From Phycisphaerales bacterium (GTDB taxonomy: Bacteria > Planctomycetota > Phycisphaerae > UBA1845 > Fen-1342), in assembly GCA_003162245.1 (NCBI GenBank), contig PMMM01000099.1:1-58692 (forward strand): DNA of 58,692 bases, written 5' to 3'. How positions within the stretch are numbered: the first letter of the stretch is position 1; every line of letters starts with the position of its first letter. The notes under the pieces are model-generated. The model saw nothing but the letters and a program-made list of their open reading frames with translations, had not been told where the DNA came from and searched no databases. Below are positions 33,761 to 42,939 of this stretch, one piece after another. A program made the position numbers and the translations under genes.

Positions 33761-34042
33761 CTAGGGTCGCGCCGGGACGCGCGACTGATCGACGACGGGC
33801 CGGTCCTGCGGCCGATACGGGCGCCGCTCGCCGGCAACCTCGCGCTGATTTCGCTCGATGTCCGCCTTGGCGCGCTCGGCGTCCGAGCGGGCCATGGTAT
33901 CGGCCGGTCCGGCCGGCTGCGTCGAGGTGCTCGACTGCGCCGTCGCGCTGCGCCCGGGGGTCTGACACCCGCTGAGCGCGGCCAGCAGCGTCGCGACGGC
34001 AAAGAGCCCGAGTCCGATCACTAGGCCGCACGTGCGCTTCAT
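33761..34042 (-). CDS. Small lipoprotein
   Basis: The 93-residue product has a lipoprotein signal peptide with lipobox LSGC (cysteine near residue 26) and then a polar, charged, probably disordered chain with an Asp/Glu/Arg-rich helix. CGGAGGCG lies about nine bases before the ATG. No function is recognised. It is transcribed in the same direction as the surface-protein genes upstream. Confidence 0.7.
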   Translation of the reverse strand: MKRTCGLVIGLGLFAVATLLAALSGCQTPGRSATAQSSTSTQPAGPADTMARSDAERAKADIERNQREVAGERRPYRPQDRPVVDQSRVPARP

Positions 34043-34129
34043 CTGGTCACGCCTCCGTGGTCGCATCGCCGTAACGTCTGCATCACCCCCGTGATGGTAG
34101 GCTTTCGGGCGGCGTCGTGCAAAGGCATC

Positions 34130-34162
34130 GAGGGCCGCGGGGCAAGCCCGCCCGCGGCCCTC
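34130..34162 (-). terminator. Long GC-rich hairpin between surface-protein gene and lipoprotein gene
   Basis: GAGGGCCGCGGG (34130-34141) and CCCGCGGCCCTC (34151-34162) form a perfect 12-bp stem with a 9-base loop. It lies 72 bases after the stop of the giant surface-protein gene on the minus strand. A long T tract is missing, so it may act as a weak terminator or an RNA-stabilising structure. Confidence 0.5.
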
Positions 34163-34233
34163 GTTCTGTCGGGAGCAACCGCGGGGCGTGCCGGCGGGAG
34201 GTCGCCTGGCACGCCCTGGTTCGGTTCGTGCGA

Positions 34234-37200
34234 TCAGTGTCGGGTGCGGCGGCTGCGCGCCAGCAGCACGACGTAGCCGATCGTCAGGCCGGGAATCAAG
34301 ACCAAGGCACAGGGCAGCGGCGTCGCCGCGATGTACGTGGGATTGGGGGTGGAGCAGTTCGAGCCCCGCGCCTGGGTCACGGGGTCGAGGGCGTTGGGCA
34401 CGCCGTCGTTGTCTATGTCGGCATCGCAGGCGTCGCCCAGGCCGTCGCCGTCGAAATCCCGCTGATCGGGGTTGGCTACGGTCGGGCAATTGTCCGTGGG
34501 GAAGAGCTGCCCGGTGGGCTCGTCGAGGAGGTCGAGCTTTCCGTCGCCGATGATGCTTCCGTCGGCCGACCGGATGACGCGGTAGGTGCCATATAGCGGC
34601 CGACCCTCGTTCGCGCTGCCGCACCGGGTGTCGCCGGCATCGGCGGGGCCCTGGTTAAGCCCGCCGACGTCGAAGCCGTCGTTCAGCGTGCCGTCGTTGC
34701 CGAAGTCGACGCCGAAGGCCTGCTCCATCGTGGCCTCGTTGTAGCGGGTGAAATCGGGGAAGCCGTCTCCGTTGGCGTCCGGCGCCTCGAGGAACCCGTC
34801 TCCGTCCTGATCAAAGTTGAGCAGCAGGCGCTGGAAGTCGGCGACGTTCGCTGGGAACGGAGCCGGCGTGGCGGGACTGGTCGGGAACTGGGCGCGCAGC
34901 AATGCCAGATCGGCGTCGTTGAAGACGCCGTCGCCGTTCGCGTCATAGCCCCAGCGGGCCGGGTTGATCTGCGGCGCTGGATCGTTAGGATCGGGAATCC
35001 CATCCTCGTCCGTATCTGCAGAGTTCGGGTCGGTCCGCACACCCCAGACCGGCTTCGTGCGCAGGTTCGGGAAGATCGTCGTGTTGCGGCGGACATCATC
35101 AGCCGGCAGATCGTTGACGGTCATGCCGGGTCCATACACCTTGCGGCTCGGTCGGGCCGCGATCGCGGATAGCTCGATGCTCGGCACGCTGCCGTCGGCT
35201 TCGGCGGCCCGGGCATAGGTCATGACCTCGTCCCAGTCGCTGATGCCGTCGCCGTCCGTATCGGCTTTCAGTGGATCCGAGAAAACGCGGACGACCATGT
35301 TGGGGTTAAAGCGGCCGGAAGTCGTGCCGGCGGGATAACGCGTGACCAGGAAACCCCTGAGTTCCTCCAGGTCGCTCAAGCCGTCGCCGTCGGTGTCCCA
35401 GTTGCGCGGGTCGGTCTCCCCCGGATCAACCCGGCCGTTGTGGTTGGCGTCTTCCTGGCCGTCGGGAATGCCGTCGTGATCGCTGTCGGCGTCAAACGGG
35501 TTGGTGGGCTGGATGTGGCCGGACTGCGTCCAGGCGACGATCTGGTTGAAACGCGACGTTGGATCCATCGCGAGCAATGTGGCCCGCTCGGCATCCGACA
35601 GCCCGAAGGTCACCTCGATGAAATCGGAGAGGCCATCCCCGTCCGAATCGGCCTCCGTGTCGAGGGTCAGGACGTGGAGGGGCGCGCCCTGCTGGGCGGG
35701 CGGATCGATCGCGCGGTGGAGGCCGATGATCGTAAACCCGTCGATCTCCTCTTGCTGCCGCGTCAGACCATCGCCGTCGAAGTCCGCGTTCGGGTCGGCG
35801 GTCGAGTTTGGCGTGGCGACGATGTTGTTAGCGGCGTTTTCACCCGGCACGAAGGGAGCGCCGCCGCTGACGCCGTCGTTGACGCGGGCCTTCAGGAAGA
35901 AGTTTGCGCTGGGGACGGTGCCGATCGGGACGTTGACGGTGAACGTCTTCGTGTGTGCGCCCAGCGTTTTGTCGGCCCCCGTGATCGTGAACGTGGCTAT
36001 CCGCGTGTCGCCGGTCAGGTCCGTCACCGAGTCGTTGGTCGACACGTAGAACCCGATCGTGAAGTCCTCGGCCGGCGGGTTGCCGTTGACGCTGTACTCG
36101 ACCGTGGCGTCGAAGTTCGCGCCCAACGCCGTGCCGGGGAAGGTCAGCCGCGTCGCGACGAGGTCGACGGTGTAAGTCGCAAAGCCGCTGGCGGAGTTGT
36201 TCGCGCTGGGCACCGACTCGGTCACCGTATTCGTGCTGTCCACGACGCCGACGATCGTCACGCTGCTATTGGACGTTACACCCAGCGCGGCGAGTTGGGC
36301 CGACAGGTCCAGCGAAACGCGGTGCGAGCCGGGCGAGGGATCGCCGGCCACGGTCGCCAGGTTGTTGTCGATCACGCCATCGCCGTTGGTGTCGCGTCCG
36401 AACAGGATAGTGAAGGCCGGCACGTTGCCCGGTGCGTTGACGACGTAGTCGAGAGCGGCGGTGAACGCGCCGGTGGCGCTGGACGACGCGGTCAGCGCGG
36501 ACGCCGCCAGGTCCACTGGAAGCTGCGTGAACGTGGTGTTGTTGTTCTCGCTGGACTCAGCCACGGCCCCCGGACCGCCGATGGGGGGGTCCACAACGGC
36601 GTAAATCCGCGCCAGGTTGTTGATGCCGCCGACGGCGTTCAAGACCGCGCGGATGTCGATGGGCGCCGTGTCGGGGGAGCCGGGCGCCTGGTCGCCTGCA
36701 ATGTCCGCGGGTTGGCCGGCGCCGCCGGTCAGGAAGCTGTCGATGGTGCCGTCGCCGTTCGTGTCGATCCCCAGCCGGATCACGAACGGATTGACTGGCG
36801 TGGGGCTGCTGACGGTGTAGGTGACACTGACCAGAGTCTGTGCGCCGACGACGCTAACCGACACCGCCGTAGCGATGAGGTCCGTCGTGGCGACGTTGGC
36901 GACGTTAATTATGTTGTCGCCCGGATACTCGTTGCTCTCGATAACGCTGTTGACCCGGTCCAGCACGGCGAAGATGCGTTGGCCGGACGACGGCGGGCTA
37001 GCGGCGAAGTTCTGCGTGGCGGTGTGCGAGCCGGGCGATACGGTGCCCGCCTGGGTCGGTCCGACCTGCGCGTCGGTACCGAACTCAAATGTGCCATTGT
37101 TGTTGCTGTCCAGGAAAAACTCGATGCTGTATGCGGGGACGTTTCCCGGGCTGTCCACCCTGTACGTGAGCGTGGCGCTGAAGACCGCATCCAGGGTCAG

Positions 37201-38853
37201 CGACAGGGCGCTCAGATTCACGATGAGTGGCGCGCTCGTCTTGTTGTTGTCCGTCGTGTTCGTCTCGCCGGTGTATGGGCCGGCCGTCACGTCAATCACG
37301 TCCCCATTCCCCACGGTGCCCAGGCCGTCCAGAGCGGCGCGCACGTTCTGTGTCAGCGTGTGGGTCCCCGGGGTCAGGGCCGGGGCCGCCACGGGGGAGG
37401 GGGCTAGATTCACCGTGGGGTTCGCGCCTCTCTTCAAACCGATGCTGATGTTGAACGCCGGGACCGTATCCGGCCCTTCGATCGTGTACGTGACTGAGAC
37501 GTTCGTCGTGGTCGCATCGGCAGCCACCCCCACGAACCCGGCGACAAGGTTAGGCGCCTGTGTGATGTCGAATGACGCCGACGTCGCCCCCGTGAAGCCC
37601 GCGGTTGTGGCTGCCAACGTGTAACCCACGCCGACCGGCGTGAGACTCAGGTTGCCGAAGGTGGCCACGCCGGTGGCTGTGTTCTGCGGCGTGGTGCCGC
37701 CCAGCACGCCGGCACTCGGCGTGAGCGCGATCGACGTGCCTGTCGTCAGGATGCGGTTAAAGAACTGGTCCAGAAGTTCGACGGTCACGGCGGGCGTGAT
37801 CGTCGCACCCGCGGCCGTGCTCGTCGGCTCCTGCACAAAGCGGAGTTGCCGGCCGGGGCCCGCGGTATCTGGCGTCCACGCAACGCCGGTCGCGGTCGAA
37901 TCCGTCACGGTGCCGTCGCTCGCCCGCACGAAGACGGGCCCCTCGGCGCGGAAGTCCGTCAAGGTAAACGTGTACTGTCCGCTGGCGTTAAACGTGTTTG
38001 CCCCGGCCGATGGGATCGTGGCGGTGTTATTCGTATTGTCGGTGATCGGGAACGCCCCGGCCCCCGTCCCACCGGCATAGGTGATGTTCACCGGGGGGCC
38101 GCCGGTCACCGATCCCGCCGTCGACGTTGTGATCGTGATGTCCGCGGCGGGGTCGAAGAGGGCAATCGCGTTGTTCGACTCATCGCGGGCGGTGATTGTG
38201 ACGGTCACGGCGACGCCGGCGATGGCGCTGCTCGCGCTGGTGGTGACGAGGAAGTTATTGAGTGCGCCGGCGACGACGCTGACGTTTACGAGGGTCCCGC
38301 CCGCAAGGCCCGTGCAGGTCACGAGGATTGGCGGCGCGGCGCCGGGCGCCTGCAACGCGGTCAAACGCAGGCGAATCCCGGTGAAGGTGATCGTGGATGC
38401 GCCGCCGACGCCGCTGCTCGGGGCGGTAACGTTAAACGTGATCGTCGTGGCGGTTGGCGTGGCGGGGACTGCGACGCCAGCGCCGCCCCCCAGATCTACC
38501 AGCGTTCCGGCCCCGCCCGTAATCGTCGCGGTCACTGACGCGGCCGCCGTGTCAAATACGAAGTTGGCCGGAGCCGAGAGCACGATCGATGACGCGCCGG
38601 CCAAGTCGCCGGCGGCAGCTTCGGCAATTGCCGGATTCGTCGTCGTACTGCTGAATGTCCCGCTGATCGTGTCCGCGCTCACGGGCAGTACGCCGGGCGT
38701 GGATACGGTGACGGCGGCGCGCGCCGCGGTCGCGGCACCACACACAAGGACGAGAGCCGCCACGCCGCACCGCGCGAACGTGCCGCACCGTCTGGACGGC
38801 GACAGAGTCTGGAGTGCGACGGACCGAAAAACCCAAGCGCGCAGATCACGCAT
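34234..38853 (-). CDS. Giant surface protein with CARDB-like and thrombospondin type 3 calcium repeats
   Basis: This 1539-residue exported protein begins with a signal peptide (VAALVLVCGAATAARAA). The N-terminal half is beta-sandwich-rich with Ig-like segments. About five CARDB-like units follow (GNVPAYSIEFFLDSN, VNPFVIRLGIDTNGDG, GNVPAFTILFGRDTNGDG). Roughly ten Asp-rich calcium loops (DSDGDGLSD, DTDGDGISD, DTDEDGIPD and similar) lie in the last 550 residues. It ends in a hydrophobic helix and RSRRTRH, which may anchor it. AGGAGG precedes the ATG at 38853. Probable adhesin or matrix protein; function inferred. Confidence 0.85.
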   Translation of the reverse strand: MRDLRAWVFRSVALQTLSPSRRCGTFARCGVAALVLVCGAATAARAAVTVSTPGVLPVSADTISGTFSSTTTNPAIAEAAAGDLAGASSIVLSAPANFVFDTAAASVTATITGGAGTLVDLGGGAGVAVPATPTATTITFNVTAPSSGVGGASTITFTGIRLRLTALQAPGAAPPILVTCTGLAGGTLVNVSVVAGALNNFLVTTSASSAIAGVAVTVTITARDESNNAIALFDPAADITITTSTAGSVTGGPPVNITYAGGTGAGAFPITDNTNNTATIPSAGANTFNASGQYTFTLTDFRAEGPVFVRASDGTVTDSTATGVAWTPDTAGPGRQLRFVQEPTSTAAGATITPAVTVELLDQFFNRILTTGTSIALTPSAGVLGGTTPQNTATGVATFGNLSLTPVGVGYTLAATTAGFTGATSASFDITQAPNLVAGFVGVAADATTTNVSVTYTIEGPDTVPAFNISIGLKRGANPTVNLAPSPVAAPALTPGTHTLTQNVRAALDGLGTVGNGDVIDVTAGPYTGETNTTDNNKTSAPLIVNLSALSLTLDAVFSATLTYRVDSPGNVPAYSIEFFLDSNNNGTFEFGTDAQVGPTQAGTVSPGSHTATQNFAASPPSSGQRIFAVLDRVNSVIESNEYPGDNIINVANVATTDLIATAVSVSVVGAQTLVSVTYTVSSPTPVNPFVIRLGIDTNGDGTIDSFLTGGAGQPADIAGDQAPGSPDTAPIDIRAVLNAVGGINNLARIYAVVDPPIGGPGAVAESSENNNTTFTQLPVDLAASALTASSSATGAFTAALDYVVNAPGNVPAFTILFGRDTNGDGVIDNNLATVAGDPSPGSHRVSLDLSAQLAALGVTSNSSVTIVGVVDSTNTVTESVPSANNSASGFATYTVDLVATRLTFPGTALGANFDATVEYSVNGNPPAEDFTIGFYVSTNDSVTDLTGDTRIATFTITGADKTLGAHTKTFTVNVPIGTVPSANFFLKARVNDGVSGGAPFVPGENAANNIVATPNSTADPNADFDGDGLTRQQEEIDGFTIIGLHRAIDPPAQQGAPLHVLTLDTEADSDGDGLSDFIEVTFGLSDAERATLLAMDPTSRFNQIVAWTQSGHIQPTNPFDADSDHDGIPDGQEDANHNGRVDPGETDPRNWDTDGDGLSDLEELRGFLVTRYPAGTTSGRFNPNMVVRVFSDPLKADTDGDGISDWDEVMTYARAAEADGSVPSIELSAIAARPSRKVYGPGMTVNDLPADDVRRNTTIFPNLRTKPVWGVRTDPNSADTDEDGIPDPNDPAPQINPARWGYDANGDGVFNDADLALLRAQFPTSPATPAPFPANVADFQRLLLNFDQDGDGFLEAPDANGDGFPDFTRYNEATMEQAFGVDFGNDGTLNDGFDVGGLNQGPADAGDTRCGSANEGRPLYGTYRVIRSADGSIIGDGKLDLLDEPTGQLFPTDNCPTVANPDQRDFDGDGLGDACDADIDNDGVPNALDPVTQARGSNCSTPNPTYIAATPLPCALVLIPGLTIGYVVLLARSRRTRH

Positions 38854-38965
38854 GATCAATCCTCCTAGACGCGGCACGTGTGCGGTGCCGCCACCGTCAC
38901 AGATTCTCGTGCCCGTCGTGCCCACACGGCGCGGGTCCGTGCCCCGTTTTCCATAATGACTGGCC

Positions 38966-40039
38966 TCACGGCGCCGCCAAACCCGCCGGGCCGATCGTCC
39001 GCTGGCCGCCGGAAATGCCCGGGACGGCCAGTTGCAGCAGCCCGCGGAATCCGAGTCCCTGGCTGCCGGTCGCCGTCAACAGGTTTGCCGCGCTCTGATT
39101 CAACTGCAATGCCGTCACACCTTGCCCGATGGTCTGCACGCTCAGCGCCGCAGGCGAGATGAGCGGCACCGCGTTCGCCGCGGCGAACGGCTCGGTCTGG
39201 GCCGGGGCGGCCCGTGTGCTCGGCCGGCTCGTGAAGGCGACCAACTGTGCGGTCTGCCGGATTTCCGGATTGAACGCCTGCTCGCGGAGCCGCTCGGAGA
39301 CCGTCGTGGCGCTGGCATAGCGGTCCCAGGAGATGATGTTGTTGAACAGCCCGGACTCGACGTCGCGACGCGAGACCTGCGCGGACGCCACGCCCAACTC
39401 GCGCCCCCAGGCGCGCGCGAAACCGTTCTGAGTCAGCCAGTCGCCCAACGGCGCGAGCCGGTGCGCCCCGGACGAGTCGACCATCAGGAGCTGGTTCGTC
39501 GGCAACTCGACCGAGGCGGCGTTGACGCGCACCCCGAGAGCGCTGTCCGGCGCGTCGGCGACATAGGCTACGCCCACACCCTTGTCGCCGGCCAGAACAT
39601 AGGTGTACCCCGGGCTCACCGACAGCTCGACGTTGACCTGCCCCGCCGCGGACGGCCGCGCCGTGAGCGTGATGACGCGCCCCTCGCCCATGCGGCGCGC
39701 GGACGCCACCACCACGCGGCCCCCTTCCAGGTTGAGCTGGATACCGCCCGTAAGATCATCCCGGGCGGCGACCACAGTCGCCGGCCCAATGATGACCATG
39801 ACGACGCCGGAAGGCTCGAATAGCATCAGTTGCGTGCCGTCGAGGACGTGGATCGTTCCGGGCGTCAGCGCGCGCCCGGTGGAGAGCGGAAGCGCGGCCG
39901 CTCCTTCAACTTCCAGGGTTGCGCCTCCCGCACGCGAGACGCCCGTTACGGAAAACAGCTCCTGGGCGCCCGCGCGCTGCGCCCCACCCAGCACTAGCGC
40001 GACCAGAACGAGCGGCGAGATGCGTTTGGCGGCGGTCAT
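38966..40039 (-). CDS. FecR-domain-like exported protein
   Basis: The 357-residue protein has a signal peptide (SPLVLVALVLGGAQRAGA) followed by a FecR-like beta-roll in residues about 30-170 (TIHVLDGTQLMLFEPSGVVM, IQLNLEGGRVVV), then a C-terminal helical and Gly/Ala-rich region. FecR domains in the periplasm bind polymers or sense envelope state; here no sigma factor or TonB receptor is adjacent. It is 113 bases upstream of the giant surface protein and may be cotranscribed with it. Confidence 0.7.
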   Translation of the reverse strand: MTAAKRISPLVLVALVLGGAQRAGAQELFSVTGVSRAGGATLEVEGAAALPLSTGRALTPGTIHVLDGTQLMLFEPSGVVMVIIGPATVVAARDDLTGGIQLNLEGGRVVVASARRMGEGRVITLTARPSAAGQVNVELSVSPGYTYVLAGDKGVGVAYVADAPDSALGVRVNAASVELPTNQLLMVDSSGAHRLAPLGDWLTQNGFARAWGRELGVASAQVSRRDVESGLFNNIISWDRYASATTVSERLREQAFNPEIRQTAQLVAFTSRPSTRAAPAQTEPFAAANAVPLISPAALSVQTIGQGVTALQLNQSAANLLTATGSQGLGFRGLLQLAVPGISGGQRTIGPAGLAAP

Positions 40040-40070
40040 GGCTTTCTGACTCCTGGCTCTCGGGGTCCCA

Positions 40071-40087
40071 GGGGCGCAGCCCCTAGC
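40071..40087. repeat. 17-base hairpin repeat, copy 1
   Basis: GGGGCGCAGCCCCTAGC occurs here between the FecR-like and beta-barrel genes and again, identical, at 41998-42014. Arms GGGGC/GCCCC form a 5-bp stem with a 3-base loop. Confidence 0.7.
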
Positions 40088-40093
40088 ACTCAT

Positions 40094-42133
40094 CTAGAAA
40101 TCCACCTCCAGCCGCATGCCGTACACGGTGCGGTTGTATTCGTAGATATCTTCCCCGAGGCGGTCCCAGATGTTCGAGTTCTGGAAGGACATCTCGACGC
40201 CGGTGCGCAGCCGCACGTTCAGGGTCCGAAGGGTGGGGTTCTCACCGCGGGCCACGATCGTATAAACGAACCCCATGTCATAGCGCTGGAGGAAGTCGCT
40301 GCGTCGTTTGCGTTCGTAGTCGAAGATGCTGGGGGAGGAGTAGTTGCCCCAGGTGAACTCGCTGTTCAGCTCGAAGGCCAGGCGCAACGGGAGCGGGACC
40401 GTCAGCCCCCACAGCAGCGAGTGGCCCCGCATGTCGAATTCGGTGCCGACGGTTTGCTCGTCGCGGAACTCGTAGCCCAGATAGATCGCGAGCCACCGCT
40501 CGCCGAAGAGCTTCCGCTCGGCCTCGCGCGTGCTGTAGTACTCCTTCAGGAGCGGCAGGTCCTGGGCCTGCACCAGGTTGATGGATTGCCGGATGCCCAG
40601 CGCGCGGTAGACGCCGTCGCGATTCGTGCGCCGGTCCACGAGGCGGTCGAAGTACGTGCGGTCGTCCTGGGAGAAGTACACGTCGGTGCGTCCGAATTCC
40701 AGCTCCGCGCCCTCGGCCCCCGGCCGGCGCCAGACTTTCGACAGCACAGGCGTGACGCGATTGCTGGAGATGAAGGGTGCGTGTCCGAGCTGCGTGTACG
40801 AGTACTCGTACTGGAAGCCCAGGTACAGGTCGCGAATCGGCTCCCAGTTCACGTACGCGCGCCCCAGGTAGCGGTTGATGTCGAACTGGGGGATGTTCGG
40901 CTGCCAGACGTTGTCGGTCCCCCCGCCGAGGCCGAGGGTCAGGCTCTCTCCGACCCACGGTGCTTCCCGCCGGGTGATACGCCGGCTGAGATTGAAGTCG
41001 GCGCCCAGACCGAACTGGTAATCGTCGCTGCGGCGGTAGCCGCGGGGCAGAATGGTATCCCGGCCGAGCAGGATCACGTTGGAGTTGTAGGCGTGCCCCA
41101 TGGTCAGGCGCGTGTCCAGCTCGAACGGGCCGAGCGGGGCCGGGACGGGCAGTTGCACCGGATGGGGTTGCCGCGCCTCAGCCTCATCGAGCTTGGCGAC
41201 GATCGCGGTCGCGTTGTTGGCCAGATCAGTGCCGGCGGCGCGCTCGCTGACGGCCGTGAAGTCCTGCCGCGCGGCTGCGTTGTCCCCCCAGAGGATCGCG
41301 AGGAGGCCATCGTAGTACGTTAGCACGTTGACGAACTCGTCTTGGCCGGCGGGCGTCAGCCGCTGGCCGGCGACATCGGCCTCCGCAAGCACGCGAGCGT
41401 GCTCCAGGGCGGCGCGGGCGGACTGGAAGGCGTCGGCAAACTCGGGGCCTTTGGTGGCGTCCTTGCGGTATTCGTCGGCGAGCCGGTAGTGGGCGACGGC
41501 GAGGTAGAACTGGCCGTAGCGGTCCTGGGCGCCGTAGTCGGTGGCGACGTAGCGTTTGAGCGTGTCCTCGGCCCGCAGGGCCAATTCGTGGGCCGAGAGC
41601 TGGGAGCCCGGAAAGTCGCTGGCCAGCCGGGAAATACCGAGGAGCAGCGCGGCGTTGACGACTTCGACAGTCGGGTCGGCCAGGCGGACGACCTCCTCGA
41701 ACTGGGCCTGGGCCTGTTCGAACTGCTCGCGGGCCGCAGCGGCCTCCTGCTGGGCGGTGGCCTCGTTCTTCTCAGTGCGGGCGGCCTGCGCGGCGGTGGA
41801 GTGCTTGAGGCCGCGCTCGAGGCCGATCAGCCCCAGATAGTAGTGGCAGGGGACGCGCAGCGTGGCGGTTGGCTGCGTGTCCAGCAGGTGCTGGAACGCG
41901 GCGGCGGCCGTGTCGCGGTCCTCGTCCAGGTAGGCCTTGATGGCGCGGTTCAGGTCGACCAGGGCCGTGCTCGGCTCGGAGGTCGCGCGGGGTTCTGGGG
42001 GCGCAGCCCCTAGCGGCTCCTGGGCGCGCGCCGGCGGCAGCACGGCCGCGAGGACCCCCAGCGCTAGCAGGCACAATGTGGCGACCGACCCCGGTGTCGG
42101 CCGTCGTGCGTTGGCAAGCTGAAACATGCTCAT
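40094..42133 (-). CDS. TPR outer-membrane beta-barrel protein
   Basis: The 679-residue protein has a signal peptide (residues 1-38), an N-terminal helical TPR-like domain (about 50-320; AFQHLLDTQPTATLR, AREQFEQAQAQFEEVVRLAD) and a C-terminal beta-barrel (about 330-679) of alternating aromatic strands ending in MRLEVDF, the terminal phenylalanine typical of outer-membrane barrels. The layout resembles outer-membrane secretin-like or surface-lipoprotein translocons with periplasmic TPRs; no exact family was recognised. FecR-like and giant surface-protein genes follow. A second ATG two codons downstream is possible. Confidence 0.75.
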   Translation of the reverse strand: MSMFQLANARRPTPGSVATLCLLALGVLAAVLPPARAQEPLGAAPPEPRATSEPSTALVDLNRAIKAYLDEDRDTAAAAFQHLLDTQPTATLRVPCHYYLGLIGLERGLKHSTAAQAARTEKNEATAQQEAAAAREQFEQAQAQFEEVVRLADPTVEVVNAALLLGISRLASDFPGSQLSAHELALRAEDTLKRYVATDYGAQDRYGQFYLAVAHYRLADEYRKDATKGPEFADAFQSARAALEHARVLAEADVAGQRLTPAGQDEFVNVLTYYDGLLAILWGDNAAARQDFTAVSERAAGTDLANNATAIVAKLDEAEARQPHPVQLPVPAPLGPFELDTRLTMGHAYNSNVILLGRDTILPRGYRRSDDYQFGLGADFNLSRRITRREAPWVGESLTLGLGGGTDNVWQPNIPQFDINRYLGRAYVNWEPIRDLYLGFQYEYSYTQLGHAPFISSNRVTPVLSKVWRRPGAEGAELEFGRTDVYFSQDDRTYFDRLVDRRTNRDGVYRALGIRQSINLVQAQDLPLLKEYYSTREAERKLFGERWLAIYLGYEFRDEQTVGTEFDMRGHSLLWGLTVPLPLRLAFELNSEFTWGNYSSPSIFDYERKRRSDFLQRYDMGFVYTIVARGENPTLRTLNVRLRTGVEMSFQNSNIWDRLGEDIYEYNRTVYGMRLEVDF
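41998..42014. repeat. 17-base hairpin repeat, copy 2
   Basis: An identical copy of GGGGCGCAGCCCCTAGC lies inside the N-terminal coding region of the TPR beta-barrel gene, encoding part of the linker just after the signal peptide. Confidence 0.7.
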
Positions 42134-42231
42134 TCGTCACGCCCCGCATGGGGAGGCTCGTCGGCGCCTCGCCCAACGACTGCTGTCTGCCGGTCGAGCC
42201 GCGGCCGGCGCCGCGGATCGTGGCGCCCGGT

Positions 42232-42405
42232 TTACGAGGTCGACAGAACGGCGAGCTGGAACAACTGTCCGAGGAAGTCGGAGATAGTGCGGGCCACCTC
42301 GGTGCGTCCGAAGTCGATCAGTTGCTGGTTGGTGAAACACCCGCCGAGCACCAGCAAGCCTGTGCCCGAAACCACCCATCGGCCTGTCCGTACAAGTCTG
42401 CGCAT
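42232..42405 (-). CDS. Very small lipoprotein (57 residues)
   Basis: The frame begins MRRLVRTGRWVV and has lipobox VLGGC (cysteine 23), then TNQQLIDFGR and an amphipathic helix to the stop. AGGGAG lies six bases before the ATG. It is transcribed with the TPR-barrel gene, whose start is 98 bases downstream. It resembles in layout the 67-residue lipoprotein upstream. Function unknown. Confidence 0.65.
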   Translation of the reverse strand: MRRLVRTGRWVVSGTGLLVLGGCFTNQQLIDFGRTEVARTISDFLGQLFQLAVLSTS

Positions 42406-42422
42406 ACGCAACTCCCTGGTAG

Positions 42423-42444
42423 CGTCAGGCCGCTGTGCCTGACG
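42423..42444 (-). promoter_or_regulatory. Perfect hairpin upstream of the small lipoprotein
   Basis: CGTCAGGC (42423-42430) and GCCTGACG (42437-42444) form an 8-bp stem with a 6-base loop, 18 bases before the start codon at 42405. It lacks a T tract, so it may be an RNA stability or translation-control structure rather than a terminator. Confidence 0.45.
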
Positions 42445-42506
42445 GGTAAGCGCCGGGCCGTCCCCAGCCTGGTCCGCCGGCGTGCGGACACGCCAACTCG
42501 GTCGCG

Positions 42507-42710
42507 TCAGGTCGTGAGCCGCACAAAAGCGTTATCCAGAAAGAAGAAGATCGCGTCCGACAGCAGGCTGGACAAGCGCGGCACGATCAGTTGTCGCACG
42601 AAATCGGTTTGAGCGGTCGAGCCCGTGAGCAGGCACGAGCCCGTCTGCAACACGATCGCCGCCCCGCCCAGCAGCAACACCCAACGAGATCGTCGTGTAG
42701 TTCGGCCCAT
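42507..42710 (-). CDS. Small lipoprotein (67 residues)
   Basis: MGRTTRRSRWVLLLGGAAIV leads into a lipobox-like LQTGSC (cysteine near 25), followed by TDFVRQLIVPRLSSLLSDAI and a hydrophobic end. GAAGGAAG precedes the ATG at 42710. A TTGACA at 42823-42818 on the minus strand may be its -35, though the -10 is weak. It is the first gene of the surface-protein series and has the same layout as the next small lipoprotein; both could be partners of the beta-barrel. Confidence 0.6.
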   Translation of the reverse strand: MGRTTRRSRWVLLLGGAAIVLQTGSCLLTGSTAQTDFVRQLIVPRLSSLLSDAIFFFLDNAFVRLTT

Positions 42711-42939
42711 GGCTATCTTCCTTCGGCTGGTCAAGAGTTGGGGTCCCGACGGCCAGCACCGCACGCCGCAGGGTCCAAACCGCACCAGCATTTACCTTAG
42801 TATCTCCGCGCAACGCTTGTCAAGCCCGCACACTGAACCGCTTTCGCCCGCCGGCGATTTCCTTCATACTGTCTGTGGACGCAGCGTGTCTCCGGCCGCG
42901 GTGGGCCGGAACTTCGCCAGGAAGCGCGTACGCGAACCA

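Noticed and set aside
35440..37407. A 655-codon plus-strand frame within the giant surface-protein gene
   Set aside because: It is antisense to the calcium-repeat protein; its Gly/Arg/Val composition reflects the complementary strand of repetitive coding DNA.
42625..42939. Upstream extension of the pseudokinase
   Set aside because: It would overlap the small lipoprotein gene on the other strand and adds no kinase glycine loop.
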